A stretch of 18,372 nucleotides of DNA from JACZQZ01 sp046756945 (lineage in GTDB: Bacteria; Pseudomonadota; Alphaproteobacteria; Rhodospirillales; 2-02-FULL-58-16), in assembly GCA_046756945.1 (NCBI GenBank), contig JBHHXI010000055.1, positions 1 to 18,372 on the forward strand, written 5' to 3'. Both the position numbers and the translations under genes were made by a program. The notes beneath the pieces are model-generated. The model worked only from the letters and a program-made list of their open reading frames with translations, had not been told where the DNA came from and searched no databases. Below are positions 14,529 through 18,372 of the stretch, piece by piece. Positions within the stretch are counted from its first letter, which is position 1; every line of letters begins with the position of its first letter.

Positions 14529-14674
14529 CGGCTTCCACCCGCCTTCGCCGTGGTTGCGGCGGGTCCACCCGTGCTCATTCGGGGCATCCTTTCTTCCGTT
14601 ACGTCGTCGGCGGCACCGTTAACGATCACGGAGGCACCAAAGGCGTGCAAAATTTCGGCGTGATTGTTGGGCAT
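14525..14674 (-). CDS. 49-residue hypothetical phage protein
   Basis: A small gene between the 124-aa protein and the holin candidate. Its ATG 14674 overlaps the previous stop (TAATG), its TGA overlaps the next start (ATGA), and GAGG lies five bases upstream. The product starts MPNNHAEILHAFGASVIVNG and ends in a Gly/Ala/Thr-rich tail encoded by a copy of the palindromic repeat. No family is recognised. Seamless coupling on both sides is the evidence that it is a real gene. Confidence 0.6.
   Translation of the reverse strand: MPNNHAEILHAFGASVIVNGAADDVTEERMPRMSTGGPAATTAKAGGSR
14538..14563. repeat. Palindromic repeat, copy 3 (degenerate)
   Basis: CCCGCC (14538-14543) and GGCGGG (14558-14563) bracket CTTCGCCG...; on the minus strand it ends CGGCGAAGGCGGG like the copy at 17039-17050. 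It lies in the last codons of the 49-residue gene. Confidence 0.45.
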
Positions 14675-15048
14675 TATGGCCTCGTGCGCCGGGTGGGGGC
14701 GTCGTTCATGTTGCCGAGGGTCAGCCTGGACGCGGCGGGCAGGCGCTTGTTGATCTCGTCGAGATGGGCCTGAACGTCCGTCATGTCTCGGGGCTTCCGA
14801 ATCGCCACCTGCTCGGGGGGCATGTTGAACGCCGGCTCAGTTTGGCGACCGACCACGCGGGCGGGCACAGTGAAGGCCGGCACGTCTACGAGGACCGACG
14901 GGAACGCGCTCACCTTGTCGGTTCCGCCCAACGCGACCCACGCCTCGCGGCCTCCCTTGTACCAGTCGTAGACCGTGGCGCCCGCGCCGTGCGCGGCGAC
15001 GAAGTCCCGGCTCTCTTTGTCGAGTGAGTTGTGGAGAATAATCATCAT
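14674..15048 (-). CDS. Phage hypothetical protein, 124 aa
   Basis: Begins MMIILHNSLDKESRDFVAAHG and continues ATVYDWYKGGREAWVALGG and VSAFPSVLVDVP. The beta-strand/helix opening and the FPSVLVDVP segment hint at a thioredoxin-like fold, but there is no CxxC, so this is only a suggestion. The C-terminus (MTDVQAHLDEINKRLP) is helical. ATG 15048 shares ATGA with the upstream stop; ATG 15045 has better spacing to AGGTG. The frame is open to 15225, but the upstream part is an Arg-rich shadow. Position suggests a tail or tail-assembly accessory role; function unknown. Confidence 0.7.
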   Translation of the reverse strand: MMIILHNSLDKESRDFVAAHGAGATVYDWYKGGREAWVALGGTDKVSAFPSVLVDVPAFTVPARVVGRQTEPAFNMPPEQVAIRKPRDMTDVQAHLDEINKRLPAASRLTLGNMNDAPTRRTRP

Positions 15049-15301
15049 GCCACCTGTGTCGGTCCGGTCACGGTCCCGGCCCCGCCAGCGCCGCCGGCAA
15101 ACCCGGGAGGACCACCGCCCCGCCCAGCGGCGCCGCCGGCGCCACCGTTGGCGCGGAGCGTACCAAGGTTCGAGAGCGTTCCCTTGTAGAGGACGACGAC
15201 CCGGCCCCCGCCGCTGCCGGCGCATCCATGTCGGTGATCAGCCGGTAGCTCTCCACGGAAGGCTGGGCCGCGAGGGCGATCAAGATCACGAGCGCGTACA
15301 T
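15045..15301 (-). CDS. Gly-rich phage structural protein with an apparent one-base frameshift
   Basis: ATG 15301 has an excellent ribosome binding site (AGGAGG, five bases away) and encodes MYALVILIALAAQPSVESYR, a hydrophobic start. That frame then degenerates, while the -1 frame reads GRVVVLYKGTLSNLGTLRANG followed by a Gly/Ala-rich run typical of phage tail proteins and stops at 15045 with an ATGA overlap. The switch falls at a run of five G (plus-strand C, 15205-15209); one extra G would give a single 85-aa protein. No canonical slippery heptamer is present, so a lost base or a sequencing error is likelier than programmed slippage. Confidence 0.55.
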
Positions 15302-15313
15302 CGAAGCCTCCTC

Positions 15314-16000
15314 TCAGCTCCCCTTGAAGGTCGCGACGCAGCCGGAGCCTTTCGACGCGGTTCCACCGATCGTCCACGTCGTTTCTTGCGTCCCCGTGGC
15401 GGCGAGAATTTTTGTGGCAAACCCGCCGCTGACTTCCGTAGCCCCGCCGACTGCATCCATGCCGACACCTTCTTCGACGAAGCTGTTCGACCAGCTTGTG
15501 CTGGTGCCCGCCTCCTTTTCAAAGGCCACCGCCGCGACCGCGAGCGCCTTCGCCTGGGCCGTCGTTGCCGTAGTCCCGGTCGAATGGGCGCTTGTGTTCG
15601 TGGCGGCGATAGCGGACGCGGTGACATCAAGCGGGGACGAGGCGGCGATCCCCTCGTATTCCATCGTCATAAGAACGTTGGGTTTCGACCCGCCGACACC
15701 GGTCACGGTCACGGTCTTACTCTCCGCCGCCCCGGCTACCTTGTAGAAAATGATGCTTTCGCCGCCGCCGCCGAATTCCGAAACGGCTTCCGTAAACCCG
15801 GCAGGGATCGCATAAGCGGACTCGGTCTTGTCCAGGACGAGAACACCGACAATCAAATTATTCTCGACCGGTGTCGTCGTGAATGTCGTCGCGATTGACG
15901 TCCCCGTAGCCCTGTTGACAGCCGTCTTCTGGATTTGCGCAATCGGCACGCTGGGCGGCGTGCTCGGGAACGTTGAGTTCAGGATTCCGGCGCCGCTCAT
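15314..16000 (-). CDS. Beta-rich phage structural protein
   Basis: A 228-residue protein rich in Thr, Ser, Ala and Gly with alternating beta-strand pattern (NNLIVGVLVLDKTESAYAIP, ESIIFYKVAGAAESKTVTVT) and a C-terminal TWTIGGTASKGSGCVATFKG. There is no signal peptide. The composition fits virion appendage or tail-associated beta-sandwich proteins. ATG 16000 shares ATGA with the tail-fibre stop, so it is translated with it, and the next gene starts 12 bases on. No precise family is recognised. Confidence 0.7.
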   Translation of the reverse strand: MSGAGILNSTFPSTPPSVPIAQIQKTAVNRATGTSIATTFTTTPVENNLIVGVLVLDKTESAYAIPAGFTEAVSEFGGGGESIIFYKVAGAAESKTVTVTGVGGSKPNVLMTMEYEGIAASSPLDVTASAIAATNTSAHSTGTTATTAQAKALAVAAVAFEKEAGTSTSWSNSFVEEGVGMDAVGGATEVSGGFATKILAATGTQETTWTIGGTASKGSGCVATFKGS

Positions 16001-16986
16001 GCCGGGTCCCCGACGAAGGTGACCTTGAGGCCTTTCGCGCCCGACCCTGCCGTGTCGATGTCGATGGTGATCTCGGCGTCGTCGGCGAGCGCGGTGTCGG
16101 ACACCACCGCGGGCGTGGCGGCGGTCTCGCTGGTCTTCTCGGTGGCGTCGATGGTGAGCTTGGTTGAGAGGATGCTCGTCCCGCCCTCATTGACATCGAC
16201 GGTGACCACCCCGCTCGTCGAAGCGGTCGTCAGGCTCGCGCGGATGTCCGTCAGGGTGAGCGCGAAGGGTATGCGGAACGTCACCTTTGCTGTCCCGGTC
16301 GTGATCGCCGTCGTCTCGTCCGTGACCGCCACCAGGAAGGCGGTCTTGGCGCTGTTCGCCGCGGCCGTCGCGCTGGCCGCCGCATTGGTCGCCGAGGTTG
16401 TCGCCGCGCTGGCGCTGTTGGCCGCCGCCGTCGCGCTGGCGGCCGCCTGGGCGGCGTTGCTGGAGGCCTGGGTAATCTGCGCCACCGTCGGACCATTCGT
16501 CAGGTTGTCCCCCGCCGAGTTCCAGGACAGTGCCTTGTCCGCCTCCGGTTCGGGAATGATCAGCTCGGAAGTGGTGGGCGAGGTTTCGGCCAGCTTCGCC
16601 ACGCGCCCCAGGTCCTCGCTCATCTGCTGGGCCAGCATGACGGCGCGGTCATAGCCCTCCTCGATGGTTTCCGAGGGCAGGGCGCCGGCGACGGCGAAGT
16701 CGGACGGCTGGGTGAACTGCTCCTTGCGCTTGATGACCAGCGTTTCGCCGCTCTGCGGCGTGAAATCGGTGCCCGTGGAGACGGCGGTCAGCGTACCGCC
16801 GGACGGAACCCCGGCGCCGGTCAGCGTGTATTCCGTGCCCTCCGTCCACGTTGTCTCGGTGCCGCCGGTGGACCGCAACGTGGCCACGATGTCCGCGTTC
16901 TCGATGAAGAAATATGGCACCGTGAACTGGGTGGTGGCGCCGTCGCCGGCATAATCCTTCCGGCTTTGTGTGCTAGATACCGTCAT
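15997..16986 (-). CDS. Phage tail fibre protein with T7-type N-terminal domain
   Basis: 329 residues. The first 130 or so (KDYAGDGATTQFTVPYFFI, YTLTGAGVPSGGTLT, and a helical GYDRAVMLAQQMSEDLGR) resemble the T7 tail-fibre N-terminal domain that attaches the fibre to the tail. Residues 173-216 are an Ala-rich coiled-coil or stalk in which AAASATAAANSA occurs twice (181-192, 202-213). The C-terminal part (residues 235-327) is beta-rich. It is short for a receptor-binding fibre, so further tip proteins may be separate, perhaps the next gene. GGAG precedes ATG 16986. Confidence 0.82.
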   Translation of the reverse strand: MTVSSTQSRKDYAGDGATTQFTVPYFFIENADIVATLRSTGGTETTWTEGTEYTLTGAGVPSGGTLTAVSTGTDFTPQSGETLVIKRKEQFTQPSDFAVAGALPSETIEEGYDRAVMLAQQMSEDLGRVAKLAETSPTTSELIIPEPEADKALSWNSAGDNLTNGPTVAQITQASSNAAQAAASATAAANSASAATTSATNAAASATAAANSAKTAFLVAVTDETTAITTGTAKVTFRIPFALTLTDIRASLTTASTSGVVTVDVNEGGTSILSTKLTIDATEKTSETAATPAVVSDTALADDAEITIDIDTAGSGAKGLKVTFVGDPA

Positions 16987-16999
16987 CCGCTACTCCAAC

Positions 17000-17067
17000 A
17001 AAAATCCCGCCTTCGCCCGATCCGCCCGCCGAAGCCTCGGCGAAGGCGGGATGGCGAAGGCGGGATT
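17000..17067 (-). terminator. Strong hairpin with T5 tail before the tail-fibre gene; repeat copy 2
   Basis: A perfect 15-base inverted repeat, AATCCCGCCTTCGCC (17003-17017) and its complement (17053-17067), is followed on the minus strand by TTTTTG. Inside it, GGCGAAGGCGGGAT is duplicated in tandem (17039-17052 and 17053-17066), and 17023-17050 is a copy of the dispersed palindrome. It follows the 105-aa gene by about 100 bases and ends 14 bases before the tail-fibre start, so it may attenuate tail-gene transcription. Confidence 0.7.
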
Positions 17068-17163
17068 GCATTCGTGGTTCAGGGTTTGGCGTGGCGGCAA
17101 CGCCGCCCGGCCGCCTTGGCGTGGGCCAGCGGGTTCCGGAGCTTTCCGGTCCGCCGTCGCGCC

Positions 17164-17481
17164 CTAACCGGCGCCTTTGCGCCCCCGCGCCGCCTCTTTC
17201 AGGATCTCCACGCGGACGCCCCCGGCGCGGTCCTCATCCACGACCACCAGGGTCGCGTGCTCGGGCGAATCGGTTTCGGCCGAGGCCGTGCAGACGATGC
17301 GGTCATGGCGGTACAGGCCGCCGCCGTTCGCCTCCTGGCAGGCGTCGAAATACCCGGGGCCGAGCACGTCGGCCAGGGCGTGGGGCGTCACGTGTCCCCA
17401 CAGGTTGAGGCCATTGCCCGCCGCCGTCAGGGGCAGCACGTCGACCACCGCCGCGCGGGATTTTTCCATCGTGTCCTTCAC
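17164..17481 (-). CDS. Small probable phage structural protein
   Basis: 105 residues. The core LNLWGHVTPHALADVLGPGY, then FDACQEANGGGLYRHDRIVC and ATLVVVDEDRAGG, resembles by eye small phage proteins of the pattern 'T..ALA.VL..GYF..A...L..GD.I'. Function is unassigned; such genes usually lie among structural genes. The start is GTG 17481, supported by GAGGAGG eight bases upstream; the internal ATG 17469 lacks one. It lies 34 bases after the scaffold-like gene and is followed by a strong hairpin. Confidence 0.65.
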   Translation of the reverse strand: MKDTMEKSRAAVVDVLPLTAAGNGLNLWGHVTPHALADVLGPGYFDACQEANGGGLYRHDRIVCTASAETDSPEHATLVVVDEDRAGGVRVEILKEAARGRKGAG

Positions 17482-17515
17482 CGTCGTGTCCTCCTCTTCC
17501 GCGACCGCCGGCGGG

Positions 17516-18316
17516 TCATACCACCTGGCCGTCCCTGCCGACGATGGACCGGTCGCCGTAGAGCCGCCCGTACAGCGCCCTGAGCTCCCGCTGAACCGGC
17601 TCGGACTGGTACTTCCTCTCGTCGGTGTGCATGAGCGCCATCAGCGTGTCGATGCGCTCCTCGACGCTCCCCTTTTTTTCGACCTCCGCGCCGGGCGCGC
17701 GCGGCTGCGAGCCGTAAAGCGCCCTGAGTTCGCGCTGCACCCGCTCGGACTGGTACTTCTTCTTGTCGGTGTGCATGAGCGCCATCAGCTCGTCGATGCG
17801 GTCTTCGATCCTGTCCTGTTCCATGTTTGTCCCCGTTCCGCGCGGTTGCAAAGGCGCGGGCCCGACGCTCCCGGGCCTGCCGGGATCGCGGGCCAGCATC
17901 CGGCCGATGCGGGCCGCGGTCTCCCAGATCGCCGGGTGATGGGAAAGGGGCTGGCCGTCCAGTTCGACGCCCTCGAGAAAGTCGACGAGCTCCTGGCTCA
18001 CGACGGTGTCGACGGCGGCCCGGGCGAAGGCCAGGTTCTTCGCCGCATCGGCGCCCCATTGGCGCCTCAGGGCCGCGGTGATGTCGGGGTCCGCTTTCGC
18101 CAGGTCGGCAAAAATCGCCTCCGTTGTGGCGGTGTCGGGGATGGCGCCGGCGTCCGGCGCGGCCGCGGGCGCCTGGCCGTCGCCGGCGGGGTCGCCTTCG
18201 CCCCGGAAGGGGCCGGCCCCCCGTTCCGGGCCCTCACCACCGGGCCCGTCGCCGGGCCCGGTATGGGCCGTCTCATTGCCTTCCGGGTCCTCTGCCCTCA
18301 CGTCGTCTGGGTTCAT
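17516..18316 (-). CDS. Scaffold-like phage protein with a duplicated C-terminal segment
   Basis: 266 residues. Residues 1-62 are acidic, Gly/Pro/Ala-rich and probably disordered. Residues 63-145 are helical (ALRRQWGADAAKNLAFARAA, AARIGRMLARDPG), and two copies of a 31-residue unit, RIDELMALMHTDKKKYQSE...RELRALYG, lie at 172-202 and 220-250. Acidic disordered-plus-helical build and an 'RxxELxxLYxRLYG' ending are seen in phage capsid-assembly or scaffolding proteins, so I suggest that role; the absence of a capsid gene just downstream weakens it. AAAGGA lies before ATG 18316. Confidence 0.6.
   Translation of the reverse strand: MNPDDVRAEDPEGNETAHTGPGDGPGGEGPERGAGPFRGEGDPAGDGQAPAAAPDAGAIPDTATTEAIFADLAKADPDITAALRRQWGADAAKNLAFARAAVDTVVSQELVDFLEGVELDGQPLSHHPAIWETAARIGRMLARDPGRPGSVGPAPLQPRGTGTNMEQDRIEDRIDELMALMHTDKKKYQSERVQRELRALYGSQPRAPGAEVEKKGSVEERIDTLMALMHTDERKYQSEPVQRELRALYGRLYGDRSIVGRDGQVV
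17571..17809. repeat. Tandem duplication of 144-base period within the scaffold-like gene
   Basis: Bases 17571-17665 and 17715-17809 align over 95 positions with about a dozen differences by eye. The offset of 144 bases keeps the reading frame, duplicating 31 conserved residues plus a less similar linker. Confidence 0.85.
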
Positions 18317-18331
18317 GGTCCTTTCCTTTGA

Positions 18332-18372
18332 TCATGGCCGCGCCCGGCGGCCGTATGGGGTCCGCGCGTCCG
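18332..18372 (-). CDS. Possible C-terminal end of an upstream phage gene
   Basis: The minus strand entering the window reads DARTPYGRRARP and a TGA at 18334-18332, 15 bases before the next start. A short basic end of this kind occurs at the C-terminus of some portal proteins, which often precede scaffold genes, but 12 residues cannot prove it. Confidence 0.3.
   Translation of the reverse strand, partial: DARTPYGRRARP

Noticed and set aside
17177..18331. 384-codon open frame on the + strand
   Set aside because: Antisense to the scaffold-like and 105-aa genes, which have ribosome binding sites and sensible composition. Its apparent internal repeat is only the mirror of the 144-base duplication.

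Overview
The window is high-GC DNA from an alphaproteobacterium, most likely in or near the Rhodospirillales. The evidence is a DUF2336 protein, the UPF0262 family protein, and the gene string hisG-hisD-UPF0262-LMW phosphatase-infA-maf-rng-yacG beside tRNA-Phe, which is a familiar alphaproteobacterial arrangement. I recognise families by reading the protein sequences; no database search was run.

Positions 1-3127 (+ strand) hold the end of a PAS/GGDEF/EAL cyclic-di-GMP protein and a DUF2336 protein, separated by about 410 bases that include an AT-rich nest of palindromes. Positions 3333-9161 (- strand) form a compact housekeeping block: histidine biosynthesis (hisG, hisD), UPF0262, a low-molecular-weight phosphatase, IF-1, Maf, RNase E/G, YacG, then tRNA-Phe. 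Spacing is tight except upstream of infA, where a candidate promoter carries an inverted repeat. Positions 9552-10183 (+ strand) hold a cold-shock protein and, behind a well-formed sigma-54 promoter motif, an unrecognised 27-residue hydrophobic peptide gene. Positions 10289-11908 (- strand) hold murA and a tiny Arg-rich protein. tRNA-Thr(GGU) lies at 12079-12153 (+).

From 12384 to the window end everything reads leftward on the - strand and looks like the late end of a prophage running toward tRNA-Thr. In transcription order: a possible upstream gene end, a scaffold-like protein with a tandem duplication, a small probable structural protein, a strong hairpin, a T7-type tail-fibre N-terminal protein, a beta-rich structural protein, a Gly-rich protein with an apparent frameshift, a 124-aa protein, a 49-aa gene, a holin candidate, a signal-peptide protein whose reading frame breaks at a slippery-looking site, a peptidoglycan-hydrolase-like protein, a lipoprotein and a class 3 lipase. 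Most of these genes are joined by ATGA or TAATG overlaps, so they are probably translated as a coupled operon. The operon ends in a C-rich, G-poor transcript region with three hairpin repeats, a candidate Rho-dependent terminator.

The points most worth a second look are the possible -1 frameshift at 14278-14284, the sigma-54/27-aa peptide unit, the lysis cassette carrying a lipase, and a palindromic repeat family that lies inside phage coding sequence.
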